From NCBI GenBank assembly GCA_903893675.1, contig CAITNA010000038.1:1-25131 (forward strand): a stretch of DNA of 25,131 nt. The letters run 5' to 3'. The notes under the pieces are model-generated. The model saw nothing but the letters and a program-made list of their open reading frames with translations, made no database searches and had not been told where the DNA came from. Position numbers and translations under genes: made by a program. This DNA comes from an uncultured Micrococcales bacterium. GTDB taxonomy: Bacteria; Actinomycetota; Actinomycetes; Actinomycetales; Microbacteriaceae. Of the stretch, positions 6,974 through 14,944 are shown piece by piece (position 1 is the stretch's first letter; every line of letters begins with the position of its first letter).

Positions 6974-8561
6974 CTCCCCGGCCCAGCAGTTCGCGGCCGA
7001 ACTCATGGTCAACCTGACCCGGGCCACCGGCGCCCGCCACGTCTATTTGTCGCCGGGCTCGCGCTCACAGGCCCTTGCCATCGCGGCAGAGCAGTTGGCC
7101 AGCGCAGGCAAGTTGCGCCTGCACGTGCGCTTGGATGAACGTTCCAGCGGCTTTTGCGCCCTGGGCACCGCCCTGGCCAGCCAGAGTCCGGTCATCGTGA
7201 TCACCACTTCTGGCACGGCAGTTGCCAACCTGCACCCCGCGGTTCTCGAGGCTCACCACTCGGGCGTTCCGCTGCTGGTGCTCACCGCCGATCGCCCAGC
7301 CGAGCTTCGCGGGGTTGGCGCAAATCAGACCACAGATCAGCCGGGCATCTTCGGCTCGGCCGTGCCGACCGTTTTCGACATCGAGGCACCCGAGGCCGAA
7401 GACGACCACCGCGCTCGCGCAGTGACGGTTGCCGAGGCAGCGGCGCGTGCGCTTATCGATCAGCCTGGACCGGTGCAGTTGAATCTCGCATTCCGCGAGC
7501 CACTTTCGAGCGCTGAACCGAACGCTGCCGATGTGCAACCGAGCGTTGAATTTCTCGAGGCCGAACTAACAGAACCAGAGTGGGTGGTTCTCGACGGAAC
7601 GATTCCGACCGTGGTCATCGCAGGTGCAGGTGCAACCGACGATGCAATCGAACTTGCCGAGTCATTCGGCTGGCCGCTTTTCGCAGAACCCTCGTCTGAG
7701 GCACGCTTCGGTGCTAACGCGATCATTGGTTATCGACGATTGCTCGAGCACGGTCATCCGCTTGTCAATCAAATTGCCCGCGTGATTGTTTTTGGAAAGC
7801 CAACACTTAGTCGCAAGGTCACCGAACTTTTCAAAAACGAAAACATCGAAATGATTGTTGTCGAGTCGCGCACTCACGGCCGCTTCGATGTGGCTCGTCG
7901 CGCATCGGCATTCGTCAATGAGATCTCGGTCGACAGCGAAGTTGACTTCGGTTGGCTCTCGGCATGGCGCGAGGCCGACGTTGCATCGCCGTTCGTGTTC
8001 AGCGACAAACTCGATCGCGCAAATCTGATTCGCCTGACCTATCAGGCATCAGAGCAGGGCGACTGCATCGTCTTCGGCGCGAGCCGTTTGATTCGCGACG
8101 CAGATTTGGTTGCACCGGCCAAGCCGGTTTTGGTTTTTGCTAACCGCGGCCTCGCCGGCATCGACGGCACCATCGCGACCGCGACCGGCGTGGCTCTGGC
8201 CAATCAGGAATACGCCCACATTCACCACGAGACCCAGGGCTACACCCGCGCTGTGATGGGCGACCTCACCGCGCTCCACGACATCGGTTCGCTCTCTGTC
8301 GACCGCATGGATGGAGACATCAACCTTCAGGTGATCGTCGGCAACGATGGCGGCGGCACGATTTTCACTCAGCTCGAGGTGGCCTCGCAGGTCGACGAGC
8401 AGACCCTGAGCCGCGTGTTCACCACCCCGCAGAACGCAGACTTCTGGCACCTGGCCCAGGCATACGGCTGGCAATACGAGAGGGTTTCAACCTTGGATGA
8501 ACTGCAGCGAGCCCTGGAACTCAGCGGCCGCGTTCTTATTGAGGTGCTGCTGGTCGATTAG
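6963..8561 (+). CDS. menD: SEPHCHC synthase (MenD), thiamine-diphosphate dependent
   Basis: MenD condenses isochorismate with 2-oxoglutarate, the first committed step of classical menaquinone synthesis. The 532 residues show the ThDP enzyme layout. An N-terminal Pyr domain has YLSPGSRSQALA (28-39), the catalytic-type glutamate E59 in LDERSSGF, TSGTAVANLHPAV (82-94) and LTADRPAELRGVGANQ (107-122). A degenerate middle domain follows. The C-terminal PP domain has GLAGIDGTIATATG (396-409) and the metal/ThDP stretch VGNDGGGTIF (459-468). The start is ATG at 6963, overlapping the small PLDc_N gene by 11 nt. The stop overlaps the convergent menF stop by 4 nt (TTAG read on both strands). Confidence 0.96.
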   Translation: MTTSSPAQQFAAELMVNLTRATGARHVYLSPGSRSQALAIAAEQLASAGKLRLHVRLDERSSGFCALGTALASQSPVIVITTSGTAVANLHPAVLEAHHSGVPLLVLTADRPAELRGVGANQTTDQPGIFGSAVPTVFDIEAPEAEDDHRARAVTVAEAAARALIDQPGPVQLNLAFREPLSSAEPNAADVQPSVEFLEAELTEPEWVVLDGTIPTVVIAGAGATDDAIELAESFGWPLFAEPSSEARFGANAIIGYRRLLEHGHPLVNQIARVIVFGKPTLSRKVTELFKNENIEMIVVESRTHGRFDVARRASAFVNEISVDSEVDFGWLSAWREADVASPFVFSDKLDRANLIRLTYQASEQGDCIVFGASRLIRDADLVAPAKPVLVFANRGLAGIDGTIATATGVALANQEYAHIHHETQGYTRAVMGDLTALHDIGSLSVDRMDGDINLQVIVGNDGGGTIFTQLEVASQVDEQTLSRVFTTPQNADFWHLAQAYGWQYERVSTLDELQRALELSGRVLIEVLLVD

Positions 8562-9781
8562 GCCAGGGCTTCGCGAATTGGGCGAAGCTTGAGCTCGGTC
8601 TCTTCGAGCTCTGACTGAGGGTCACTCTCGGCCACGATTCCACAACCCGCGTATGCGGTGATTTTGCCATCGCGCAACTGAGCACCGCGAAGTGCAATCG
8701 CCCACTCGCCATCACCATCGGCACCGAGCCATCCGACAGGGCCGGCATAGCGACCGCGATCAAACGGCTCGAGTTCTGAAATTACCTTTTGCGCGAGCTT
8801 GGTTGGCGTGCCGGCAACCGCCGCGGTCGGGTGCAGCACGGCCGCAAGGTCGAGCGCAGATGCCTCGTCGTTGAGCACGCCGTGCACGTCACTCGCGAGG
8901 TGCCAAAGGTTTGGCAGCTGCAAGCTAAACGGCTCAGTGTCGGCATCGACAGTGGTGCAAAACTTTTGCAATTGCTCGACCAGCGATGCAACCGCGAAGC
9001 GATGCTCCATGACATTCTTTGGCGAGTTAGCAAGCGCGGTCGAAATCGCAAAGTCGACATCGGGGTCGGTTCCACGTGCTGCAGTTCCGGCAAGCACTCG
9101 AGCAGAAACTTGCTTGTGCGAAACACGCACGAGCAACTCTGGTGATGCACCGAACAACCCCTCGACCGAGTATGTCCAGCAGGTCGGATACTTCTCGGCA
9201 AACTTTCGCAGCGCCGGACGCAGATCGAAATCGCCAACACTCGCAACCAAGTCACGCGCGAGCACAACCTTCTCGAGTTCGCCCGCACCAATTCGCGAAA
9301 CCGCATTCACTACAGAGGCCGCAAAACCCTCGGCGGTCTGCGCGCCATCGCCGAACGCGACGGTCGGGTTCTTTGAATACTCGGATGGTTCATCCCAGAA
9401 ATTTGCGTCGTCGCCACCAGCAACCCGGGTGAGCCAGCGCTTGCCGTCGCGGGTGCCGACCACGACAAGGGGAACCACAAGAACGCTCTCGGCTGCAGAG
9501 TCGTCGGCGAAGGCGAACGAGCCGAAGGCGATCAGGCCGGTGCCCGGGCGCTGAACCTCGTCGATGACCTCGGTGGCTGCGACCAGCTCGCGCCATTTGG
9601 CGGCCAGCTCGGCAATGCGGTTCGGCCCTTTGGCGCTCAGTCTTGCTGCCACGCCTGCGCCCACCAGGCCGTCGCCACCGCGAATGAACACGGTTGGCTG
9701 ATGTGGCAGGTGATCGGTTAGCCGAAAGTCGGGGGAATCAGGCAATGCAATGGTGTGCAGGCGCAATTGCTGAGCCGCCAT
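8558..9781 (-). CDS. menF: Isochorismate synthase (MenF/EntC family)
   Basis: This enzyme converts chorismate to isochorismate, the substrate of MenD. The C-terminal chorismate-binding domain is complete: LEKVVLARDL, FGASPELLVR, VLAGTAARG, SDVHGVLND, LHPTAAVAGTP, FDRGRYAGPVGW, and the Mg-binding end GCGIVAESDPQSELEETELK. The N-terminal part is weakly conserved, as usual. I prefer the ATG at 9781 (407 residues, starting MAAQQLRL) because AAGGG lies 7 nt upstream. An in-frame ATG at 9802 adds seven residues and has no ribosome site. The gene converges on menD and is divergent from the unknown gene at 9890. Whether it also feeds a siderophore or salicylate pathway cannot be seen here. Confidence 0.94.
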   Translation of the reverse strand: MAAQQLRLHTIALPDSPDFRLTDHLPHQPTVFIRGGDGLVGAGVAARLSAKGPNRIAELAAKWRELVAATEVIDEVQRPGTGLIAFGSFAFADDSAAESVLVVPLVVVGTRDGKRWLTRVAGGDDANFWDEPSEYSKNPTVAFGDGAQTAEGFAASVVNAVSRIGAGELEKVVLARDLVASVGDFDLRPALRKFAEKYPTCWTYSVEGLFGASPELLVRVSHKQVSARVLAGTAARGTDPDVDFAISTALANSPKNVMEHRFAVASLVEQLQKFCTTVDADTEPFSLQLPNLWHLASDVHGVLNDEASALDLAAVLHPTAAVAGTPTKLAQKVISELEPFDRGRYAGPVGWLGADGDGEWAIALRGAQLRDGKITAYAGCGIVAESDPQSELEETELKLRPIREALA

Positions 9782-9845
9782 GCGAACGCCCTTACTGAAC
9801 ATTGTCTGTGAGAAGCCAGAAGACGGTTTTGCCGACCTAGCCCGA

Positions 9846-9855
9846 AAGTTAAACT
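9846..9855. promoter_or_regulatory. Candidate divergent -10 pair between menF and the gene at 9890
   Basis: The inverted repeat AAGTTAAACTT (9846-9856, odd centre) contains TAAACT on the + strand (9850-9855) and TAACTT on the - strand (9851-9846). Both fit TANNNT. Predicted transcripts would have leaders of about 28 nt (+) and 55-60 nt (-) before the chosen starts, so this pair is not leaderless. Evidence is position and resemblance only. Confidence 0.35.
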
Positions 9856-9889
9856 TGCTTCTGAAATCCTAATTCTGAGAAAGCCAATC

Positions 9890-10522
9890 GTGCCAAAGCA
9901 GTTCGAACGTCAGGGCCTAGTGCCAGTGCGTCCGTTCGCACGCAGGGCGACTGCCTGCCTTCTGGTCGCGGGCGTGGCCCTAGCCACCACTCTTTTCTCA
10001 GGCAATTTGCTCACGACGCCGGCCTTTGGTGATGATCGCCCAAACCCAAGCGCCTCACCAAGTTTTCGAGGCTCAGATGACAACGAAGATCGCACTCACA
10101 ACCGAGTAGTGCCGACTCCGTCAGTGCGCCCATCACACGCCGCAGATGACGGTGACACCGACCACCACCAAGAGCTTCAAGACAAATACGGCAACGACGT
10201 CGACAAGGTGTTCTTGCCGCCACTGGTGGTCAAGGGCTCGAAGCTGCCTGCAAAGCCACTTCAAGGCGCATCGACCACCATCGTTACCGGAACAGGTGCA
10301 GGCAGCCCGACGAACCCCGCAGGTTTGAAGAACGCTACCCAGGTCGACCCGGCGGCAAACCCACCGATCAACCCGAACGTCAGCGATGTCACCGATAAGA
10401 CCCCTGCAGACAAGTTCTTCCAGGCCGCGACCTTTGGCCTGGGCATCATGGGCGTCGGGGCAGTTGGTCTGTTCACCGCCTTGCTCATCCAGCGCCGTCG
10501 TCACAGCGCCGAAAACCACTAA
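9890..10522 (+). CDS. Unknown secreted, C-terminally membrane-anchored protein
   Basis: I do not recognise a family. The 210 residues show a signal peptide: basic RPFARR, a hydrophobic stretch (about 20-40), then TPAFG with likely cleavage after residue 47. Next comes a long polar, proline/serine/asparagine-rich and acidic stretch that looks disordered, including a short DHHQELQDKYGNDVDKVFLPP segment that may fold. A C-terminal helix (about 180-200) is followed by QRRRH. The expected topology is one pass with the bulk outside the cell. There is no LPXTG motif and no lipobox. The start is GTG at 9890, with GAGAAAG 6 nt upstream. It lies between menF and menG, but nothing in the protein links it to quinone chemistry. 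Confidence 0.8.
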   Translation: MPKQFERQGLVPVRPFARRATACLLVAGVALATTLFSGNLLTTPAFGDDRPNPSASPSFRGSDDNEDRTHNRVVPTPSVRPSHAADDGDTDHHQELQDKYGNDVDKVFLPPLVVKGSKLPAKPLQGASTTIVTGTGAGSPTNPAGLKNATQVDPAANPPINPNVSDVTDKTPADKFFQAATFGLGIMGVGAVGLFTALLIQRRRHSAENH

Positions 10523-10534
10523 ATCAGCGCAAGT

Positions 10535-10540
10535 TAGACT
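10535..10540 (+). promoter_or_regulatory. -10 element of a leaderless promoter, menG operon
   Basis: TAGACT, then 6 nt (TGCTCA), then the GTG start at 10547. It sits in the 24-nt gap after the unknown gene. No Shine-Dalgarno precedes the GTG. The hexamer and spacing are the same as at menC and the DUF4229 gene. Confidence 0.55.
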
Positions 10541-10546
10541 TGCTCA

Positions 10547-11242
10547 GTGAGCAAAGCCGACCTGAACAAGCAACCCAATGACGTTGCTGCAATGTTCGAC
10601 GCCGTCGCACCAACCTATGACCGCACCAACGACCTGCTTTCGTTCGGGCAAGACCGCCTCTGGCGCACCAAGGTGCGAGCCGCGGTCGCCGCAGAGTCGG
10701 GGCAGAGCATCCTAGATTTGGCAGCCGGCACCGGCACCTCGTCGGTTTCGTTCTTGAAGCCAGGCGTGCGCGTGGTCGCAAGCGACTTCTCAGAGGGAAT
10801 GCTGGCCGAGGGCCGCAAGCGCCACCCACAGCTCGAGTTCGTTTTTGCAGACGCCACCAAACTTCCGTTCAAGGATGGCGAATTCCACGCGACCACCATT
10901 TCGTTCGGCCTGCGCAACGTGGTCGATGTGCCAAAGGCGCTGCGCGAGATGCACCGAGTCACCAAGCCGGGCGGCCGCATCGTGATCTGCGAGTTCTCGA
11001 AGGTCACGCCGCTGCTTCGCCCGTTCTACAAGTTCTATCTGAAGGTTGCGATGCCACTTGTCGCGAAGCTCGCGAGCGTCAACCCGATTGCTTACGACTA
11101 TCTCGGCGAAAGCATCGAAGCGTGGCCAAACCAGAACGCGCTCGCGGCGTTGATTCGCGATGCAGGCTTTGAGCGCGTGAGTTACAAGAACCTCTCGTTC
11201 GGCATCGTTGCCATTCACATCGGATTCAAGGCAGGAAACTAA
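10547..11242 (+). CDS. menG: Demethylmenaquinone methyltransferase (MenG/UbiE)
   Basis: This enzyme methylates demethylmenaquinone with S-adenosylmethionine, the last core step. The UbiE signatures are present in 231 residues: MFDAVAPTYDRTNDLLSFG (16-34), the SAM-binding ILDLAAGTGTSS (55-66), ASDFSEGML (78-86), ADATKLPF (101-108), FGLRNVVD (120-127) and VTKPGGRIVICEFS (138-151). The GTG at 10547 is preferred because TAGACT lies 6 nt upstream and the family N-terminus fits. The stop overlaps the next start as TAATG, so it is cotranslated with the prenyl synthase. Confidence 0.95.
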   Translation: MSKADLNKQPNDVAAMFDAVAPTYDRTNDLLSFGQDRLWRTKVRAAVAAESGQSILDLAAGTGTSSVSFLKPGVRVVASDFSEGMLAEGRKRHPQLEFVFADATKLPFKDGEFHATTISFGLRNVVDVPKALREMHRVTKPGGRIVICEFSKVTPLLRPFYKFYLKVAMPLVAKLASVNPIAYDYLGESIEAWPNQNALAALIRDAGFERVSYKNLSFGIVAIHIGFKAGN

Positions 11243-12240
11243 TGGCTTCGCTGCCTTCACAACTAAAACGCTTCGCAGATCGCGAACTGCTGAACGAACT
11301 CGAGAGCGACCTCGAAAAAATCGAAGCGATGCTGCTTGAGGCAACCGCACACGTTGACCCGGTGCAGCAAGAGGCAGCGCGTCACTTGCTCGCAGCAGGT
11401 GGCAAGCGCGTTCGCCCGGTCTTGGTTTTGCTCGCCGCTCGTCTCGGCAGTGGTGTCGACCGTCGCGTGCTCGAGGCGGCAACCGTAGTTGAGCTCACTC
11501 ACCTAGCGACTCTCTATCACGATGACGTCATGGATGACGCTCCAACTCGTCGCGGAGTCGCAACCGCACAGCACGTCTACGGCAACTCGCGCGCAATCCT
11601 GATTGGCGATTTGCTGCTTGCCCGTGCATCCAAGCTCTCGGTCGAGTTGGGCATCGACGCAATTCGTTTGCAGGCGGCCACCTTCGAGCGCCTTTGCATC
11701 GGTCAGCTCAACGAGTCGGTTGTGCCTTCTGAAGAGCACGCGCTCGACCACTACATCTCGGTGCTTGCAGACAAGACCGGTTCGCTGATTGCCACCAGTG
11801 CCGTGCTCGGTGCCCAGATCGCAGGCGCCAGTGCCGAGCAGCAGCGCGCCCTTGCTGAGTTCGGCGAGAAGATCGGCGTTGCCTTCCAGCTGATCGACGA
11901 CGTGATCGACATCTCTGAGGCCGGCCCATCAGGCAAGACTCCTGGCACCGACCTGCGCGCCCACGTGCCAACCATGCCGGTTCTGCTGCTTCGCCAGCAG
12001 ACCGCAACCGACCCGTCAGCAGCAGCGCTGGTTGCTCGCATCGACGGCGACCTATCCTCAGATGCCGAGCTTGCCGATGTCGTGAAGGCGCTGCGCGAGC
12101 ATCCGGTTGCCGACCTCGCTTATGCCGAGGCTCAGCGTTGGGGCCGCGAAGCAATCGCAGCACTCGATGTTTTGCCAGACTCGCCAACCAAGCGCGCACT
12201 TATTCACTTCGCCGAAAAAGTCGTCGAGCGCGACAACTAA
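11242..12240 (+). CDS. Long-chain polyprenyl diphosphate synthase (menaquinone tail)
   Basis: A trans-isoprenyl synthase of 332 residues that extends an allylic diphosphate with isopentenyl diphosphate, most likely making the tail for MenA. It has GGKRVRPVLVLLAA (53-66), the first aspartate-rich motif DDVMD (94-98) in LYHDDVMDDAPTRRG, GDLLLARA (122-129) and the second motif LIDDVID (217-223). The residues before DDVMD (HLATLYH) carry no large aromatic block directly beside the motif, consistent with a medium to long product, but the chain length cannot be read from sequence alone. It overlaps menG by 1 nt and is followed after 18 nt by the reductase gene. Gene names such as hepT, ispB or grcC are used for such enzymes. 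Confidence 0.93.
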   Translation: MASLPSQLKRFADRELLNELESDLEKIEAMLLEATAHVDPVQQEAARHLLAAGGKRVRPVLVLLAARLGSGVDRRVLEAATVVELTHLATLYHDDVMDDAPTRRGVATAQHVYGNSRAILIGDLLLARASKLSVELGIDAIRLQAATFERLCIGQLNESVVPSEEHALDHYISVLADKTGSLIATSAVLGAQIAGASAEQQRALAEFGEKIGVAFQLIDDVIDISEAGPSGKTPGTDLRAHVPTMPVLLLRQQTATDPSAAALVARIDGDLSSDAELADVVKALREHPVADLAYAEAQRWGREAIAALDVLPDSPTKRALIHFAEKVVERDN

Positions 12241-12258
12241 ACCCGAAAGAAAACAGCA

Positions 12259-13614
12259 ATGTCGAAACTCAGACTCGCTATCGTCGGAGCCGGACCGGCC
12301 GGAATCTATGCTGCCGATTTGCTAATCAAGTCAGAGCTGCGCGACTTCGATGTTTCGATTGACCTATTCGACTTGCTTCCAGCGCCTTACGGTTTGGTTC
12401 GCTACGGCGTTGCTCCAGACCACCCACGCATCAAGGGAATTATTCGCGCGCTGTTCGAAGTTCTCGACCGCGGCGACATTCGTTTCTTCGGAAACGTAAA
12501 GTTTGGCACCGACATCACCCTCGATGATTTGAAGCGTCACTACAACGCAGTAATTTTTGCAACCGGCGCGATTCGCGATGCGCAGTTGAACATCCCAGGC
12601 GTCGATCTCGATGGTTCTTATGGAGCTGCAGATTTCGTGAACTGGTATGACGCGCACCCAGACGTTGCGCGGACCTGGCCACTGAATGCAAAAGAGATCG
12701 CAGTGATCGGCAACGGAAACGTTGCACTCGACGTTGCTCGCGTTTTGGTGAAGCCAGCCGACTTGATGCTCAGCACCGACATCCCAGGTCACGTCTACGA
12801 GGGCCTCAAGAGCTCGCCGGTCACCGATGTTCACGTCTTCGGTCGTCGCGGCCCTGCACAGGTTAAGTTCTCGCCACTCGAGTTGCGCGAGGCAGTTCAC
12901 GTCGAAGGCGTCGACACCATCGTCTACGAAGAAGACTTCGTCTATGACGAGGGTTCGAACGCTCAGATCGAGAGCAACAACCAGACCCGCGTCATGGTCA
13001 ACACCCTCGAGGGGCTTCGCGGCCAGCAGCCAACCGGCCAGACCCGCCGCCTGCACCTGCACTTCTTCAGCCAGCCTGCCGAGATCATCGGTGAGAACGA
13101 CAAAGTCACTGGCTTCCGCGTTGAGCGCACCGAGCTCGACGGCACCGGCAACGTTCGCCCAACCGGCGAATTCCGCGAGTTCCCGGTTCAGGCCGTCTAC
13201 CGCGCGGTCGGCTACTTTGGCAGCCCGCTGCCTGGCATTCCGTTCAACGACAAGGGCGGTGTGATCACCAACGAGGGCGGTCGTGTGCTCGACGAGGCCG
13301 GCAAGGCCATGCCAGGCCTTTACGCCACCGGCTGGATCAAGCGTGGCCCTATCGGCCTAATCGGCCACACCAAGAGCGATGCGCTCGAGACCATCGGCAA
13401 CATCATCGCCGACAAGGCAACCTGGTGGACCCCAGATCAGCCAGACGAAGAGTCAATCGTGACCCTGCTCGAGGGCAAGGGCGTCGACTTCGTGACCTGG
13501 GCCGACTGGCTCAAGCTCGACCACGAAGAAGTCAGCCGCGGCGCCGAGCAGGCACGCGAGCGCGTGAAGCTGTTTGACCGCGATGAGATCAAGCGCCTGC
13601 TTGGTCGCGCTTAG
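12259..13614 (+). CDS. fprA: Ferredoxin-NADP+ reductase, adrenodoxin-reductase type (FprA-like)
   Basis: An FAD enzyme that moves electrons between NADPH and ferredoxin. In 451 residues it has the FAD fold VGAGPAGIYAAD (9-20), PYGLVRYGVAPDHPRIKG (43-60), the NADP fold GNGNVALDVAR (151-161), FGRRGPAQVKFSPLEL in the mid-region, and the C-terminal ATGWIKRGPIGLIGHTKSDA typical of this class. The start is ATG at 12259, with GAAAGA about 7 nt upstream and 18 nt after the prenyl synthase stop, so it probably belongs to the menG operon. Its physiological ferredoxin is not in the window. Possible roles include feeding cytochrome P450s, Fe-S assembly or reductive steps of lipid metabolism; none is shown here. 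Confidence 0.94.
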   Translation: MSKLRLAIVGAGPAGIYAADLLIKSELRDFDVSIDLFDLLPAPYGLVRYGVAPDHPRIKGIIRALFEVLDRGDIRFFGNVKFGTDITLDDLKRHYNAVIFATGAIRDAQLNIPGVDLDGSYGAADFVNWYDAHPDVARTWPLNAKEIAVIGNGNVALDVARVLVKPADLMLSTDIPGHVYEGLKSSPVTDVHVFGRRGPAQVKFSPLELREAVHVEGVDTIVYEEDFVYDEGSNAQIESNNQTRVMVNTLEGLRGQQPTGQTRRLHLHFFSQPAEIIGENDKVTGFRVERTELDGTGNVRPTGEFREFPVQAVYRAVGYFGSPLPGIPFNDKGGVITNEGGRVLDEAGKAMPGLYATGWIKRGPIGLIGHTKSDALETIGNIIADKATWWTPDQPDEESIVTLLEGKGVDFVTWADWLKLDHEEVSRGAEQARERVKLFDRDEIKRLLGRA

Positions 13615-13625
13615 TCAGAGATCCG

Positions 13626-13631
13626 CAGAAT
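13626..13631 (+). promoter_or_regulatory. Weak -10-like element before the MFS gene
   Basis: CAGAAT matches four of six positions of TATAAT. It lies exactly 6 nt upstream of the GTG at 13638, the spacing seen at the stronger leaderless starts. The first base deviates, so this is a weak candidate. The alternative is read-through from fprA, 23 nt upstream. Confidence 0.3.
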
Positions 13632-13637
13632 TACACC

Positions 13638-14900
13638 GTGACCCAATTCACTCAGGAAAAAGCGCGCAAGGCTCAAATCGCGCTCACCCTGATGTATTTC
13701 GTTCAGGGCTTCGCCGCCACCGCATTCGTGCCGCTGATTCCGCAACTGATTGATCAGATCGGCGTCAACTTCATTCAGTGGGGTTCAATTCTCGGGATGA
13801 CCGGCCTCGGTGCTTTGATTCCGCTCACCTTCACCCACCGACTTGTCGCCAAGTATGGAACGCGCCGAGTCATTCGCATCGCCGGCTCGATCGGCGTCGC
13901 TGCAATGTTCTTCATTCCTTGGTCACAGAACTGGTTCGAGTTTTCGGCCGCGCAGGTTTTGCAAACCATGGCGTTTAGCGCATTCAACATTTCGATCAAT
14001 GCATCTTCTGTGATGCTGCAAAAGAAAATGAAGCGAACCATCGTCGGCGGAATGCACGCGGCATGGAGTGTTGGCGCTGCATCCTCGGCAGCAATCGCCG
14101 GTGTGCTCACTACCTTCTTGCCGATGACCTTGCAGATTTCACTTGTCGCCGCGATTTGTCTGGTGAGCTTCCAGCTCGCTGGTCGTCAACTTCTCGATGC
14201 AGCCAACGACGGCCACCAAAACGAAGCGGCTCGCGCCAAAAAAGTTCCGTGGCTCAAGACCCCTGCTTTCATTTGGCTGCTAACCGCCGGCCTATTCTCG
14301 GGTGTCTGGCCTGAGCTCGTGATGATCGACTGGTCGTCAGTCTTCGCGAAGCGCGCGCTGCTGACCAGCGCAGGCGTCAGTGCAATTCCCTACACGGTGT
14401 TCACGGTCGCGATGATCATCGCTCGACTTTCAATTGGCCCGGTCACCAAGCGCTTCCACATCTCGCAGATGTCTAAGTGGGGCGGCATCGTCGGGTCTGT
14501 GATGCTGCTGCTCGGCACGATTCTCGGCCCGCTGCTCACCGGCGTAAACCCAGTACTCGGCCTAGCGGTCTCTACGGCGTTCTTCGGCATCGCCGGCCTT
14601 GGCGTCGGCCCAATGGTGCCGAGCTTCTTCACCGCAGCTGGCAACGTCGCCGGGCTCACTACCGCGCAGGCGCTCTCGCGCATGAGCATGATCAACACCT
14701 TCGTGATCCTGAGCGCGAAGACCCTGATGGGCGCGCTCGCTCAGCAGAGCATGCAGCTCGCCTTCATCTTCCCGGTCATCACGCTTTTCATCGCCGGCAT
14801 CATCAGCGCCTTCGTGGTCAAACGGGCGAAGCGCAACGAAGACGAAATGCTCACCGCGTTTCCGATGACCGGACCGCTCGAAATCACGGACGCCGAATAG
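13638..14900 (+). CDS. MFS transporter, 12 helices, substrate unknown
   Basis: A 420-residue major facilitator with twelve hydrophobic segments: six before and six after a polar central loop near residues 183-212. The loop after helix 2 has the basic pattern HRLVAKYGTRRVIRI expected between helices 2 and 3. GMHAAWSVGAASSAAIAG in helix 5 and FFGIAGLGVGPMVPSFF in helix 10 recall the YbjJ-like group, whose substrates are poorly known. The acidic tail ends ITDAE. The start is GTG at 13638; there is no Shine-Dalgarno, and a weak -10 lies 6 nt upstream. It lies 23 nt after fprA and may be partly cotranscribed. Efflux or uptake cannot be told apart from sequence. Confidence 0.88.
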   Translation: MTQFTQEKARKAQIALTLMYFVQGFAATAFVPLIPQLIDQIGVNFIQWGSILGMTGLGALIPLTFTHRLVAKYGTRRVIRIAGSIGVAAMFFIPWSQNWFEFSAAQVLQTMAFSAFNISINASSVMLQKKMKRTIVGGMHAAWSVGAASSAAIAGVLTTFLPMTLQISLVAAICLVSFQLAGRQLLDAANDGHQNEAARAKKVPWLKTPAFIWLLTAGLFSGVWPELVMIDWSSVFAKRALLTSAGVSAIPYTVFTVAMIIARLSIGPVTKRFHISQMSKWGGIVGSVMLLLGTILGPLLTGVNPVLGLAVSTAFFGIAGLGVGPMVPSFFTAAGNVAGLTTAQALSRMSMINTFVILSAKTLMGALAQQSMQLAFIFPVITLFIAGIISAFVVKRAKRNEDEMLTAFPMTGPLEITDAE

Positions 14901-14929
14901 AAAAACCGCCGGGATGTTCATCCCAGCGG
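14901..14929 (-). terminator. Rho-independent terminator, mainly for yajQ
   Basis: The arms are CCGC plus GGGAT (14906-14909, 14911-14915) and ATCCC plus GCGG (14920-14924, 14926-14929), with one mismatch and a 4-nt loop. On the minus strand the stem is followed by TTTTT (14905-14901), so it best terminates yajQ. On the + strand the downstream tract is poor in T, so MFS transcripts would stop less efficiently. The T run abuts the MFS stop codon. Confidence 0.75.
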
Positions 14930-14944
14930 CCTCTCAAAAATTCT

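Noticed and set aside
8799..9554. 251-codon + strand ORF opposite menF
   Set aside because: The menF frame carries all catalytic motifs. The opposing ORF is Ser/Thr/Arg-rich low-complexity translation, typical of a shadow frame.
10790..11482. 230-codon minus-strand ORF across menG and the prenyl synthase
   Set aside because: It spans two well-supported genes on the other strand and shows no domain, ribosome site or promoter.
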